A stretch of 64,000 nt of DNA from positions 496,001 through 560,000 of the forward strand of contig CAVTBM010000001.1 in NCBI GenBank assembly GCA_963732905.1, given 5' to 3'. The DNA comes from DASQZK01 sp963732905. GTDB taxonomy: Bacteria > Bacteroidota > Bacteroidia > Bacteroidales > GCA-2748055. Made by a program: the position numbers and the translations under genes. Shown here piece by piece: positions 53,811 through 63,105 of this stretch. Under the pieces are notes generated by a model. It did no database searches and had not been told where the DNA came from. It was given only the letters and a program-made list of their open reading frames with translations. Positions within the stretch are counted from its first letter, which is position 1. Every line of letters begins with the position of its first letter.

Positions 53811-54508
53811 ATGATGACGGCTCACAGCCTGAGGTAGTTCTGGTTGATTAATCCTTACAGAGGGAAATACCATTGTGTGTAAATCAGTTGCATGTACAAA
53901 TTCCTGAATTTCAACCCTGAAATCATGAACCAAAGGATCCCCGGGATATCCGGAAAAGTTTTCCGGAACCTTTGATTTATCACTTCATGGGTAGAATACA
54001 TAGATCCGGTTGGATTTCTCCCTCATGATAATGGATTATTCCGGGGGCACGGTGTTCAAATCAGACCTCCTGGGGTGGAAATACCGGCGGGGATACCGAC
54101 CCTCCCGAAACATCCGGTAAAAACTTTTTATTCAGTGGTCGTGGTAACCAATAGTTCGGTCCACGACCCGTACAATTCGACACCATTCATAATTTTATCG
54201 GCCTACCGGAGGTTTCGCCCGATAGCGTATAAATAATCCTGAATCGGGGTGGCCTTATTGAGCACGGATGTTTATGGTGTTGGCGGATCCGTGATTGAAA
54301 ATGCAGGGGCCAGGACTACACCGGAAAGGGATAAATCCATGATGGCCAGCGGTAACGGTCATACAAGCGTTAAAGCATCTGCTTCTGAGTATATTTACTT
54401 CCGGTACAGAAAACGGTTACGGAAAAATATCATTATTCAGAGTACCCTGCGAAGTATTGAATATACTGTCTAACCGGATCAAATGTGAACTTAAACCAGA
54501 AAACAAAA
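53811..54508. other. Degraded region without an intact gene
   Basis: I see only short, stop-interrupted frames over about 700 bp. One example is a 74-codon frame at 54249-54473 whose composition does not look like a selected gene. The GC-rich patches resemble former coding DNA. No family could be recognised and I name none. Confidence 0.4.
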
Positions 54509-55018
54509 ATGAAAAAAATTACATTTCTTCTAATCTTATGCTGCTGTGTTGCCCGGCCTGTTTCTTCCCAGGTTGATTCGATTCCGGAAGCCGGATACTC
54601 CGATATAATGGGAAAAAACCTAAAGGTGATTCAGGAATTTAAACCTGATACCACCAAGGCCCCAGACGATAAAATCACGAGAAAAATCACAGAACTTCGA
54701 AATCTCAGAGGCGGATTCAATATCAATGAAGTAATCAGGACGCAGATGGAAAACGCCAAAAAAAACAATGAACTATCTGAAGAAGATTTCAATCGCCTTT
54801 CAGACTTCTATTTGAACGGTAAAGGAAAACAATGGCTCGACAATGCCGTGATATGGATATACCGGCAGCATTTTAGCTATCGGGACCTTAAAACGCTTGT
54901 AAAATTTTACAAGACTCCTGCCGGGCATAAGTGGGCATCGGATTTCCCGGCCATCATGCTGCAGACGGTTCTGGCAGCCCAGAAGGTCAGCGCATTGTGC
55001 AGTTCGCCGGAGAAGTAA
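54509..55018 (+). CDS. Secreted DUF2059-family protein
   Basis: The frame can begin at a GTG at 54485, but the ATG at 54509 gives the signal peptide KKITFLLILCCCVARPVSSQ (169 residues). The C-terminal part (LSEEDFNRLSDFYLNGKGKQWLDNAVIW and FSYRDLKTLVKFYKTPAGHKW) has the DUF2059 pattern, a helical module with F-x-x-l-x-x-f-y-x-t-P-x-G-x-k. The function is unknown. It converges with the GH20-like gene, with only 8 bp between stop codons. Confidence 0.8.
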   Translation: MKKITFLLILCCCVARPVSSQVDSIPEAGYSDIMGKNLKVIQEFKPDTTKAPDDKITRKITELRNLRGGFNINEVIRTQMENAKKNNELSEEDFNRLSDFYLNGKGKQWLDNAVIWIYRQHFSYRDLKTLVKFYKTPAGHKWASDFPAIMLQTVLAAQKVSALCSSPEK

Positions 55019-55026
55019 TTTTCAGA

Positions 55027-56151
55027 TCATTCCCGGATGCCTGTTTTCCCAACCTCGTCAAAGAGGGCTTTAAAACAGATTACTTCCGATTTATCAGACT
55101 TCTTAGGCATTTTACGTCCGTAAAATTCATCCAGGAAATCGTCGGCCGGGTTCCAGACGGTCTGGATCACCCCCTGGAAATTGTCTTTCATCGGGGGGGA
55201 TGACTGATTTCTGAACATGATCATGTTCCGGGCCTGGTTTATTCCGACATCCGGTTTCTGATAAGGGCAGGAGGCTACCCTGAAGCCTTTCATGGCAAAC
55301 ATAACCGGCGTGAGGTCAGCCCTCTCATAATGCCAGTCACAGATGAAAACATCTTTGGGGATCATATCGATGGCGCGCCAGGTATTGTTCATGCTGGCCT
55401 CCCACATGCCTATGCCGGTCGTTTTGCCGTCGATCAGCCGGTCACCCCAGATCCACAGCTCCCTGCCTTTCATGGCAAGATGATCATGGATGCGCCTGAC
55501 TTCCCCGGCAAACAGTTCGGACTTATCACTGCCCGAGCAGCGAGGACAATTATCATTGCCGATATAAAACACCTCGTCCATTCCGGCATGAAAAGCATCG
55601 GATTCACACACATCGCAAAGTTCGTCCACGATATCGAAAATGACCTTGTGCACTTCAGGATGCAGAGGACAATAGCTCTTACAGTACAAACCGTCAGCAT
55701 TTGGCCATTCATATTTTTCAGGGAATTTGACCTCCGGCGTTTCATCGAATTCAGGATAAGCTTTTAACAGCATACCCGGGCGGCTGGCCCACGACTGGTG
55801 TCCCAGAAGATTGATATGAGGAATCAGGCGGATCCCGTTTTCACGGCAGGCCTTTAAAATTTTTTTAAGATCTTTTTTCGAGAGGGCATCCCTGCCCTGC
55901 AACTCGGGGTGAGATTTGTACTCGTACTGGTAATCCACTCTAAGGATCAAAGTGTTTACATGCATGGAGGTGAGCGCTTCACCGATGAACCTTACAAATT
56001 CATCTGTTCGTTCAGGTGACGGGGCTCCAATACATAATCCTCTGACAGGCATAATTTCATTCAAAGGTTCAGATGAGCCGGAAGGCTTATCAAAAGAGGA
56101 TATAAGGATCAGGATAAAACTTAATACCAAAAGGAGATTGATCTTTTTCAT
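55027..56151 (-). CDS. Secreted GH20-like glycoside hydrolase
   Basis: This 374-residue protein has a signal peptide (MKKINLLLVLSFILILISSF) and a TIM-barrel start (MPVRGLCIGAPSPERTDEFVRF). The catalytic segment HAGMDEVFYIG, with Asp192 and Glu193, corresponds to the H-x-G-G/M-D-E motif of family 20 beta-N-acetylhexosaminidases. WIWGDRLI is a further barrel strand. Unlike many GH20 enzymes there is no separate N-terminal alpha/beta domain. Likely it cleaves terminal N-acetylhexosamine or a related sugar, but the exact bond is unknown. Confidence 0.82.
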   Translation of the reverse strand: MKKINLLLVLSFILILISSFDKPSGSSEPLNEIMPVRGLCIGAPSPERTDEFVRFIGEALTSMHVNTLILRVDYQYEYKSHPELQGRDALSKKDLKKILKACRENGIRLIPHINLLGHQSWASRPGMLLKAYPEFDETPEVKFPEKYEWPNADGLYCKSYCPLHPEVHKVIFDIVDELCDVCESDAFHAGMDEVFYIGNDNCPRCSGSDKSELFAGEVRRIHDHLAMKGRELWIWGDRLIDGKTTGIGMWEASMNNTWRAIDMIPKDVFICDWHYERADLTPVMFAMKGFRVASCPYQKPDVGINQARNMIMFRNQSSPPMKDNFQGVIQTVWNPADDFLDEFYGRKMPKKSDKSEVICFKALFDEVGKTGIRE

Positions 56152-56658
56152 GGTTGGTGGTATAAGTCAGTAGATTTGAGAGGAATTAAGATACTGTTTT
56201 TTGAGGTGAAAGACAAAATATCCATCAGAAATATTGTGACCCTCATTAGATCAGACGGCCAGTTATTCCAGGTTTAATTGTGACATCAAGAGCTCGCAAG
56301 CCGGCCAGCGCCATAGCCGCTTTAAAGTTAAAAAGCCCGGAGCGATGTCACCGTGTCAGATATCGTACCTTTCTGTATCCATACCATTCAAATAAAGTGA
56401 AGAATATGTTGGATGGTTCCTCCCTTCACGGAAGTGATTCCGGAACCTGGTAAAAATGATACCGACCTGAATATCTTCCCATATATTTTCTATCCTGAGC
56501 AGGACCCTTTTTACAGAAGATGTCACACTTATTTATACCTGTTTTGAACATAATTCAAATCTCAGTGGTTATCTTTTCATATTTTAAAATATGCATATCT
56601 CCTGATATTCAATATAATCTCTTTAAATATCATTACCCTTTTAACCAAGTCTCTCAAC
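56152..56658. other. Intergenic region, no recognisable feature
   Basis: This is a 507-bp divergent spacer between the GH20-like and the molybdoenzyme genes. It has no credible ORF, and I could not make out a -7/-33 pair or an RNA motif. Confidence 0.4.
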
Positions 56659-58242
56659 ATGAAAAAACCCGGCGTTCTTGCTTCAGCATTCATAGGACTG
56701 ATTCTGACAGTTCCCCTGACCGCTATTTTTTATTTATTTTGGAAAATTGCACGCCTGCCATTCGTTGTTTTTGATCTTTTCGACTGGTTTTCACAGCACC
56801 TGCCCGGTCCCATTATTACAAGCGGCATCGAGACCATGGTAAGCATTATCCGTACATTCAGTCTCGGGCCAACTGCAGATGTGGCCAAAGCGGGAGAGCA
56901 AACGATGGCTGTCGTCATCTTTCTGGCAGGGGGGTTCGTTGTTGCCCTGATCATCAGATTTGTCATTTCCTGGCTGGGACAACCACCTAAATGGCCTGCT
57001 ACGTTCATAGGCGGTCTGGCAGGGTTACCGGTGATTATGATAAGCCTGGCTCCTGGCAGACAACTTCCGGCAGGAACGGCCTGGTCGGGACTCTGGATAT
57101 TATTCATGTTTCTGGCCTGGGGACATACACTGGGTTGGGTGCTCAAACGACTGGCCGAATTGCAGGTAACTGAGGGAAGTACTGAAATTCCCGGGCGGCG
57201 CCACTTTTTATACAGGCTGGGCGGAATCACGGCTGCTGTAGCCGTTTTTGGTACGGGCATCGGAGCTGTTATTCGTAAGCAGGAAGAAGAGGACAGCGTA
57301 CGATGGTCATCAACCCATCCGCTTCCCAATGCTGGCTCAGCTGTAATACCCGCACCAGGTACACGGCCCGAATTTACAAGCCTTGAGAACCATTACCGGA
57401 TCGATATCGACACCATGCCACCGCATATACATCCCGACAAATGGAAACTGAATATCGGGGGACTGGTGGAAAAGGATTTGAACTGGACAATGGCAGAAAT
57501 TAAAAGTCATACACCCATGCATCAGTTTGTGACACTTGAGTGTATCTCAAACTATATTGCCGGCGACCTGATCAGTACCACCCGCTGGACAGGCGTAAGC
57601 ATGCAGGATATGCTTCCTCTCTTTAAGATAAAACCGGAGGCAGCATATCTGAAGATCACTGCTGCCGATGGATTCACGGAATTTGTATCCATTGGCGATA
57701 TTTACAGCGATAGACGTATTATGCTTTGTTATGCCTGGGATGGTGTGCCTTTATTTCAGAAACATGGGTACCCCTTGCGCATTTATCTTCCCGACCACTA
57801 TGGTATGAAACAGCCCAAATGGATTGAAAGTATCGAGGTGACCGCTCAATCTGGTGACGGATATTGGGTGAAAAGGGGTTGGGATCGTGAAGCCAGGGTA
57901 AAAGCCACTTCGGTTATAGATACCGTAGCCGACAGCCATATTTATCAGGATGAACAGGGGCAGCAACGAATACCCGTCGGTGGTATCGCATATGCCGGAG
58001 CCCGTGGTATCTCAAAAGTTGAACTGAAAATGGACAACGGCCCATGGATACAGGCTGAATTGAGAACTCCTCTGTCTGAAACGACCTGGGTGTTATGGCG
58101 GCATGATGCTCTTTATCAGAAGGGACGGCATGAATTTACGGTCCGTTGTTATGAGGCTGACGGTACTCCTCAGATCGAAAGGGGTGCAAAACCTCATCCT
58201 TCGGGTGCCACCGGCCTGCATACCCTGGTCAGGTCAATATAA
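56659..58242 (+). CDS. Membrane-anchored sulfite-oxidase-like molybdoenzyme
   Basis: This 527-residue protein has four to five TM helices (~8-30, 85-105, 115-132, 143-163 and ~186-204). The last follows GRRHFLYRLGG (179-189), which resembles a twin-arginine motif placed inside the chain. The C-terminal ~330 residues are a sulfite-oxidase-type Moco domain with Cys295 in FVTLECISNYIAG as the molybdenum ligand and a later Mo-co dimerisation region (VSIGDIYSDRRIMLCY, GYPLRIYLPDHYG). It is related to YedY/MsrP but carries its own membrane part. Substrate and electron partner are unknown. No Moco-synthesis gene is adjacent. Confidence 0.9.
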   Translation: MKKPGVLASAFIGLILTVPLTAIFYLFWKIARLPFVVFDLFDWFSQHLPGPIITSGIETMVSIIRTFSLGPTADVAKAGEQTMAVVIFLAGGFVVALIIRFVISWLGQPPKWPATFIGGLAGLPVIMISLAPGRQLPAGTAWSGLWILFMFLAWGHTLGWVLKRLAELQVTEGSTEIPGRRHFLYRLGGITAAVAVFGTGIGAVIRKQEEEDSVRWSSTHPLPNAGSAVIPAPGTRPEFTSLENHYRIDIDTMPPHIHPDKWKLNIGGLVEKDLNWTMAEIKSHTPMHQFVTLECISNYIAGDLISTTRWTGVSMQDMLPLFKIKPEAAYLKITAADGFTEFVSIGDIYSDRRIMLCYAWDGVPLFQKHGYPLRIYLPDHYGMKQPKWIESIEVTAQSGDGYWVKRGWDREARVKATSVIDTVADSHIYQDEQGQQRIPVGGIAYAGARGISKVELKMDNGPWIQAELRTPLSETTWVLWRHDALYQKGRHEFTVRCYEADGTPQIERGAKPHPSGATGLHTLVRSI

Positions 58243-58648
58243 CTATGGTGCGGACGGATTTTCCGGCATTCGGATTTTGAAGAAAAGAACAGTGCTGGAA
58301 GCACAGAAAGTTCATTTTTGCACAATTCCTGAACACGGAATCAGAGATATGTGGCCCGGGAACAAAACGGAGGACAGGCAGGCTGGAGTTCTCCCTGCAG
58401 ACTTTTCATTTGAGTATGATTTCATGTCAGGGTAAATCCTGCTGTCAACTTTGCGGAAAACATCCAGTCCTAAGGAAGGAATACGGTGAATGCTGCAGTA
58501 ACCATTTTTGTTAATCCAGCCTGGTTTAATTACGCTGTTCCCCGGAAAACCGCTTTCCGACAGCTCAGTCAATGTATTTTTGAAGTTGGTAATCTTTACG
58601 GCTTAATTCATGAAAATTATTTCACCCGGTAACCAAACTTGATTATTT
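58243..58648. other. Intergenic region with no recognisable gene
   Basis: Frames on both strands are short and do not look coding, and I assign no gene. The end of this spacer joins the -7 box for the second CLC gene. Confidence 0.4.
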
Positions 58649-58651
58649 TTG
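58644..58651 (+). promoter_or_regulatory. -7 box TATTTTTG immediately before the second CLC gene
   Basis: TAnnTTTG ends 6 bp before the ATG at 58658, which again would give a leaderless transcript. The layout equals that of the first CLC gene (33378-33385). Confidence 0.45.
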
Positions 58652-58657
58652 CAACTC

Positions 58658-60433
58658 ATGAAAAACAGGCATATTATCCGAAAACTCTATCGCTGGAAGG
58701 AGACACATATCTCTATTCGGAGGTTTGTGACTATTATGAGTTTCATCATCGGTATTCTGGGAGGGTTGGCGGCAGTTTTACTTAAAAATACGGTTCATCA
58801 TATCCAACTATTACTCACAGATGAATTGAATGTTGACAGGGTAAATTTCTTTTATTTCGCTCTGCCATTTATAGGACTTTTTCTGACTGTTCTTTATGTT
58901 AAATTTTTCGTCAAAGACAGCATATCCCACGGGGTAAGCAAAATCCTCGCTTCTATTTCCAGAAATAACAGTGTGCTTGCCTCTCATAACACCTATTCGT
59001 CCATGATCGGCGGTGCGCTTACAGTGGGATTCGGCGGATCGGTCGGTCTTGAGGCCCCTATAGTCTTAACGGGTTCAGCCATTGGTTCAAGGCTCGCGAA
59101 GTTTCTTAAAATGAATTATAAAACCACCACACTTATGCTGGGTTGTGGTGCAGCCGCCGCTATTGCAGGTATCTTCAAGGCTCCGATTGCCGCTCTTATC
59201 TTTGCTCTGGAAGTCCTTATGCTGGACCTGACCATGTGGTCTATTGTGCCACTCATGATCTCTGCCGTTACCGGAGCTACAGTCTCCTATTTTTTGCTGG
59301 GGAAAGGAGTGATGTTTTCCTTTTCGATAGTGGATCCTTTCGTCATGAAAAACATTCCCTTTTATATTCTTCTGGGCATCATATCCGGCTTGTTTTCGGT
59401 GTACGTTACAAGGGGGGTCAAACAGATCGAATTTTACAGTTCAAAAATTGCCAACCCTTATCAGAAACTTGTCATCGGAGGAATCCTTCTTGGAATCATG
59501 ATATTCCTGTTTCCGCCGCTTTATGGTGAAGGCTACACCGCTCTGCAGGCACTGATGACAGGCCATGCAACGGATCTGACCAACGGGAGCATTTTCTTCG
59601 GTATCAGGAATAACTACTGGCTGCTGATTATTTTCCTGATGCTGGTTCTCTTTTTTAAAGTGGTGGCTATGTCGGTGACCACAGGCACGGGAGGGGTAGG
59701 GGGAATATTTGCTCCTGCACTGTTTATGGGAGGTCTCACAGGTTATATCCTGTCACGGGTTATTAACTGGTTTAGTTTCATTGATGTCTCAGAAAGGAAT
59801 TTTACACTCGTAGGCATGGCCGGAGTGATGGCCGGTGTAATGCATGCCCCGTTGACGGCCATGTTTCTCATTGCTGAAGTGACCGGAGGATATGCACTTT
59901 TCATTCCTCTGATTATCACCTCAGCCATCTCGTATATGACGGTTATCTATTTCGAGCCCCATTCCATTTACACCGACAGGCTCGCAAGAAGGGGCGAACT
60001 GATTACTCATCACAAGGATAGAGCTGTGCTGACGCTTCTGTCGGTAAACAGTGTCATAGAAAAAGATCTTAAACCCATTCATCCGGATGCCACTCTGGGT
60101 GATCTCGTGAAAATCATCTCAAAATCTAAACGCAATATTTTTCCGGTGGTCGATGATGAGCAGATACTTCAGGGGATCATCCTCCTCGATAATGTCAGGC
60201 ATATCATCTTTAACCATGAAATGTACGAGTTTACCAGGGCCTCCGAACTGATGATCGAACCCCCTGCTACAGTTCAGCCCAATGAACGCATGAGTCGGGT
60301 TATGGAAAAATTCGAGGAGACAGGTGCATGGAATCTGCCTGTTACCGACGACGGGAAATACATCGGTTTTGTATCCAAAGCCCGCATATTCAATATGTAC
60401 CGTAAACTGCTTGTTCAGTTTTCGGAAGAATAA
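58658..60433 (+). CDS. Second CLC-family chloride channel/transporter with CBS domains
   Basis: The frame is open from a TTG at 58649. The ATG at 58658 (591 residues) is a better start and matches the first CLC gene's layout. The membrane domain (~20-440) has the filter segment GSVGLEAP with Glu132 (R to L, and G to A compared with GREGP), FALEVLML with Glu185 and Val186 in place of the inner proton glutamate, and GGIFAPALFMGG. Two CBS domains follow (LGDLVKIISKSKRNIFPVV, GKYIGFVSKARIF). It is a close paralogue of the 33.4-kb gene, from the same motifs in the same register. It is monocistronic. Confidence 0.93.
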   Translation: MKNRHIIRKLYRWKETHISIRRFVTIMSFIIGILGGLAAVLLKNTVHHIQLLLTDELNVDRVNFFYFALPFIGLFLTVLYVKFFVKDSISHGVSKILASISRNNSVLASHNTYSSMIGGALTVGFGGSVGLEAPIVLTGSAIGSRLAKFLKMNYKTTTLMLGCGAAAAIAGIFKAPIAALIFALEVLMLDLTMWSIVPLMISAVTGATVSYFLLGKGVMFSFSIVDPFVMKNIPFYILLGIISGLFSVYVTRGVKQIEFYSSKIANPYQKLVIGGILLGIMIFLFPPLYGEGYTALQALMTGHATDLTNGSIFFGIRNNYWLLIIFLMLVLFFKVVAMSVTTGTGGVGGIFAPALFMGGLTGYILSRVINWFSFIDVSERNFTLVGMAGVMAGVMHAPLTAMFLIAEVTGGYALFIPLIITSAISYMTVIYFEPHSIYTDRLARRGELITHHKDRAVLTLLSVNSVIEKDLKPIHPDATLGDLVKIISKSKRNIFPVVDDEQILQGIILLDNVRHIIFNHEMYEFTRASELMIEPPATVQPNERMSRVMEKFEETGAWNLPVTDDGKYIGFVSKARIFNMYRKLLVQFSEE

Positions 60434-60632
60434 CCTCCTCAGGCGAATAGTGCAACTCAACTGTCTGTGGCTGATAATGCTCTTTATAATAACTGGGGCG
60501 GGTTTGGTTGGTGGGTGAGGGCCCCCGAATACCACAGATTCTCTGGACTCTCTTTCTATTCACTAATCCCTCCTCCCTCCTCCGACCCAAATAATTCCAT
60601 CCCCATCGTTTCATAAATCCGGTACAATGCAC

Positions 60633-60640
60633 TAAATTTG
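60633..60640 (+). promoter_or_regulatory. -7 box TAAATTTG for glyA
   Basis: The TAnnTTTG match is exact and lies 20 bp ahead of the start codon at 60661. Confidence 0.5.
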
Positions 60641-60660
60641 GAGTTCTAAATCCTTAATGT

Positions 60661-61941
60661 ATGAAAAGAGACACCCGAATTTTCGATCTGATTAAACAGG
60701 AACAGGAAAGACAACGCAGAGGCATTGAGTTGATTGCTTCCGAGAACTTTGTAAGTGAGCAGGTTCTGGAGGCAATGGGTTCATGCATGACCAACAAGTA
60801 TGCTGAAGGTTACCCCGGAAGGCGTTACTACGGAGGTTGTGAAGTCGTTGATGAAAGCGAGCAGCTTGCCATCGACAGGCTTAAGGAACTCTTTGGCGCT
60901 GAATATGTCAATGTTCAGCCTCATTCAGGTGCGCAGGCCAATATGGCGGTTTTCCTTTCCGTACTTAACCCGGGTGATACTTTTCTGGGTCTGGACCTTT
61001 CACACGGAGGACACCTCTCACACGGATCCCCGGTAAACAGTTCGGGCATTCTGTACAATGCTGTTTCATACGGTCTTGATGAATCGACAGGACGGGTCGA
61101 CTACGACAAAATGGAAGAGATCGCCCTGAAGGAAAAGCCTAAGATGATCATTGGCGGTGCTTCCGCATATTCGAGAGACTGGGATTATGAGAGGATGAGA
61201 CAAATCGCCGACAAGGTAGGCGCGATTTTCATGGTGGATATGGCACATCCTGCAGGACTGATAGCAGCCGGCCTCCTTAAAAACCCGCTCGAATATGCCC
61301 ATATCGTTACTTCGACAACTCATAAAACCCTACGCGGACCCCGCGGAGGGATCATTCTTATCGGCAGGGATTTTGAAAATCCTTTTGGTATCACAACCAA
61401 AAAGGGAGAAGTCAGAATGATGTCATCCCTCATCGACTCTGCTGTATTTCCTGGCATACAGGGCGGACCTCTCGAGCATGTCATTGCCGCTAAGGCTGTC
61501 TCATTCGGGGAAGCCCTACTGCCTGAATTCAAGGCCTATCAGTCACAGGTGAAAACTAATTCGGCCGCTATGGCCCGGGCTTTTATGGACAAAGGCTATA
61601 AAGTGGTTTCCGATGGCACTGATAATCACTCCATGCTTATCGACCTGAGAACAAAAGCTCCGGACGTTACCGGCAAACAGGTCGAAAATACTCTTGTGAA
61701 AGCCGATATAACGGTCAATAAAAATATGGTCCCGTTTGACAGCCGTTCACCGTTCCAGACATCCGGTATAAGGGTAGGTACTCCGGCCATTACGACCAGG
61801 GGTGTGAAAGATGTTACGATACCGGTTATCGTCGATCTTATTGATGAGGTGATCATGAATATCGAGGATGAAGCCACCCTAGGCCGGGTCAGAGGAAAAG
61901 TGAACAAGATGATGCTTGAATATCCCATGTTTGCCTACTAA
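60661..61941 (+). CDS. glyA: Serine hydroxymethyltransferase
   Basis: This 426-residue PLP enzyme converts serine and THF to glycine and methylene-THF. The PLP lysine is Lys222 in TSTTHKTLRGPRGG, the family's T-T-T-H-K-T-L-R-G-P-R-G-G signature. Other family segments are ELIASENFVS, YPGRRYYGG, QPHSGAQAN and DMAHPAG. The length is normal. It is the first gene of a unit with a response regulator (start 1 bp after the stop) and TauE, and a -7 box lies 20 bp ahead. Confidence 0.97.
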   Translation: MKRDTRIFDLIKQEQERQRRGIELIASENFVSEQVLEAMGSCMTNKYAEGYPGRRYYGGCEVVDESEQLAIDRLKELFGAEYVNVQPHSGAQANMAVFLSVLNPGDTFLGLDLSHGGHLSHGSPVNSSGILYNAVSYGLDESTGRVDYDKMEEIALKEKPKMIIGGASAYSRDWDYERMRQIADKVGAIFMVDMAHPAGLIAAGLLKNPLEYAHIVTSTTHKTLRGPRGGIILIGRDFENPFGITTKKGEVRMMSSLIDSAVFPGIQGGPLEHVIAAKAVSFGEALLPEFKAYQSQVKTNSAAMARAFMDKGYKVVSDGTDNHSMLIDLRTKAPDVTGKQVENTLVKADITVNKNMVPFDSRSPFQTSGIRVGTPAITTRGVKDVTIPVIVDLIDEVIMNIEDEATLGRVRGKVNKMMLEYPMFAY

Positions 61942-61942
61942 G

Positions 61943-62329
61943 ATGAAAAAAAAACCTCTTATTTTTATTGTGGATGATGACCCCATGGTTCTTCAACTGA
62001 TAAAGAAAACGTTAAAAGGGGAACCGGTGAAAGTTGTCACCTTCAGCTACGGAGAGGAATGCCTTGAAAATCTCCATCTAAATCCCGATATCATCATTCT
62101 TGACTATATTTTTATAAAAAGAAGGTCTCATGTGATGAACGGACTGGAAGTTCTCACCAGGGTCAGGGAAAAAAAAGGGGAACTTCCCGTGATCATCCTT
62201 TCAGGGCAGGAAAGTGGAAGTACTGTCCTTGAACTGATGAAATTCGGTATCGAGGATTACATCGTCAAGGACAAAGATTTTACGGTTAAACTCCTGATTG
62301 CCGTTCAGGAGATCATCGATAAATATTAA
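61943..62329 (+). CDS. Single-domain response regulator
   Basis: The frame opens at 61916 inside glyA, but the ATG at 61943 is the likely start (128 residues). The receiver has acidic Asp11-Asp13, phospho-acceptor Asp54 in IILDYIF, Ser near 88 in ILSGQ and Lys near 107 in IVKDKD. A short insertion (KRRSHVMNG) after beta3 is unusual. No output domain follows. It begins 1 bp after glyA, and a linked kinase is not in sight. Confidence 0.88.
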   Translation: MKKKPLIFIVDDDPMVLQLIKKTLKGEPVKVVTFSYGEECLENLHLNPDIIILDYIFIKRRSHVMNGLEVLTRVREKKGELPVIILSGQESGSTVLELMKFGIEDYIVKDKDFTVKLLIAVQEIIDKY

Positions 62330-62336
62330 GCCGTTC

Positions 62337-63086
62337 ATGGAATGGTATGTTTATCCTGCTATCGTACTGGCGGGTTTTTTTTCAGGGTTTATCAATACCG
62401 TTGCCGGCAGCGGATCGCTGATCACTCTTCCTCTCCTGATGGCCCTCGGCCTGCCGGCCAATGTGGCTAACGGAACAAACCGCATAGGTATACTCCTTCA
62501 GAATGTTGTTGGTACAGCCAGTTATCATAAGCAGAAGGTTCTCGATTTCAGAGGGTCCATGAAGCTGGTGATTCCTGCAGTGGCCGGCTCTGTCATTGGC
62601 GCCAGGATTGCTGTGGATATCAACGAGAAGGTCATGGGGCACACAATCGGTGTACTGCTGCTTTTCATGTTTTTCATTGTTCTGTGGAGGCCCTCTAAAT
62701 GGCTGAAAGACAGGCAGGGGAAAACACCCGTACCCTACTGGGTTCAGGCAGGAATCTTCTTTCTTATCGGTGTATACGGGGGGTTTATCCAGGCTGGTGT
62801 GGGATTCTTCCTGCTGGCAGGACTTGTTCTCGGAGCCGGGTATGATCTGGTTAGGGCAAATGCAGTCAAGGTTTTTATCGTGCTTCTGTATACTCCGGTA
62901 GCACTGGCTTTTTTCATTTACAACCACCAGGTAAATTTCACCTTTGGCTTCATTTTAGCTGCCGGGAGTATGCTTGGAGCATGGGTGGGGGCAAAGGTGG
63001 CTGTACAATGGGGCGCAAAATTCGTACGTTACGTGCTTCTTGCCACGGTACTGATCGCTTCTATAAAACTGCTCGGCTTGTTCTAA
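62337..63086 (+). CDS. TauE/SafE-family anion exporter
   Basis: The frame opens at 62298, but the ATG at 62337 gives the TauE start EWYVYPAIVLAGFFSGFINTVAGSGSLITLPLLMALGLP (249 residues, about eight TM helices). The paired motifs GxxxGfinTvaGsGSL and later GVYGGFIQAGVGFFLLAGL mark the TauE/SafE fold. These proteins move sulfite, taurine-derived sulfonates or other organic anions. The substrate is unknown. It lies 7 bp after the response regulator. Confidence 0.9.
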   Translation: MEWYVYPAIVLAGFFSGFINTVAGSGSLITLPLLMALGLPANVANGTNRIGILLQNVVGTASYHKQKVLDFRGSMKLVIPAVAGSVIGARIAVDINEKVMGHTIGVLLLFMFFIVLWRPSKWLKDRQGKTPVPYWVQAGIFFLIGVYGGFIQAGVGFFLLAGLVLGAGYDLVRANAVKVFIVLLYTPVALAFFIYNHQVNFTFGFILAAGSMLGAWVGAKVAVQWGAKFVRYVLLATVLIASIKLLGLF

Positions 63087-63105
63087 TGCTGGAAAGGAGG
63101 ACAGA

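Noticed and set aside
54249..54473. A 74-codon open frame in the degraded 54-kb region
   Set aside because: It has no motif, and its neighbouring frames carry stops in related sequence, so I treat it as decay rather than a gene.
58312..58572. An 86-codon open frame on the minus strand downstream of the molybdoenzyme
   Set aside because: It shows no domain, its codon use does not stand out, and it has no convincing start signal.
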